DNA of 5,068 nucleotides. It comes from an uncultured Lachnospiraceae bacterium (GTDB taxonomy: Bacteria; Bacillota; Clostridia; Lachnospirales; Lachnospiraceae). Below the pieces are notes generated by a model that was given only the letters and a program-made list of their open reading frames with translations, made no database searches and had not been told where the DNA came from. Of this stretch, positions 5,021 to 5,068 are shown in pieces. The DNA is taken from NCBI GenBank assembly GCA_937885345.1, contig CAKZZH010000060.1, positions 1 through 5,068 on the forward strand. Reading direction: 5' to 3'. The translations under genes and the position numbers were made by a program. Position 1 is the first letter of the stretch; each line of letters opens with the position of its first letter.

Positions 5021-5068
5021 TGATCGAGAAGCGAAATGTTCGCACGGATATTCTATAACACCTTCTGA

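Noticed and set aside
5029..5043. GCGAAATGTTCGC inverted repeat as an SOS (LexA) box
   Set aside because: The Gram-positive LexA site needs the GAAC-N4-GTTC type of spacing; this repeat has the wrong spacing and only five-base arms.
1..5068. CRISPR array, tRNA, rRNA or insertion sequence
   Set aside because: I found no regularly spaced repeats, no tRNA-like cloverleaf, no rRNA sequence and no transposase or terminal inverted repeats by reading both strands.

Overview
The window looks like a Firmicutes genome, most probably a class Clostridia bacterium of the Lachnospiraceae/Ruminococcaceae type. The pointers are strong GGAGG-type ribosome binding sites, a DnaD-domain protein next to a DnaC/DnaI-type helicase loader, a clostridial-style PRPP synthetase and MurC. 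Taxonomy is inferred from recognised protein families, not from a search.

Two unlike blocks meet head to head near position 905-930. The left block (1-~925, plus strand) looks like accessory DNA from a prophage or integrative element. It holds the C-terminal end of a protein with an FtsK/SpoIIIE gamma winged-helix domain (1-357). This is followed, with a TAATG stop/start overlap, by a DNA cytosine-5 methyltransferase (from 357) that has motifs I, IV, VI and VIII but breaks off before its target-recognition domain and motifs IX-X. A second long frame (538-~930) lies wholly inside the methyltransferase gene in the +1 frame. It has its own well placed Shine-Dalgarno sequence and reads like a phage protein family usually found beside such methylases, so it is the best candidate for an unusual dual-coding gene.

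The right block (~909-5068) is ordinary chromosome, and every gene is on the minus strand. In transcription order these are murC (4977-3583), a DnaD-domain primosome protein (3417-2362), a DnaC/DnaI-type helicase loader (2344-1367) and the first ~137 codons of prs (1319-~909). The three downstream genes are closely spaced and look co-transcribed. The 165-base gap after murC has a near-perfect extended -10 promoter element and two abutting DnaA-box-like 9-mers, suggesting a separate and possibly DnaA-influenced promoter for the replication genes.

The junction truncates prs and the methyltransferase at the same point, within about a dozen bases that fit both sequences. It is either an illegitimate recombination scar or a sequencing/assembly chimera. 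This should be settled before any biology is built on the neighbourhood of the two blocks. Positions 4978-5068 carry no gene, only the murC ribosome binding site and a hairpin followed by a T-rich stretch.
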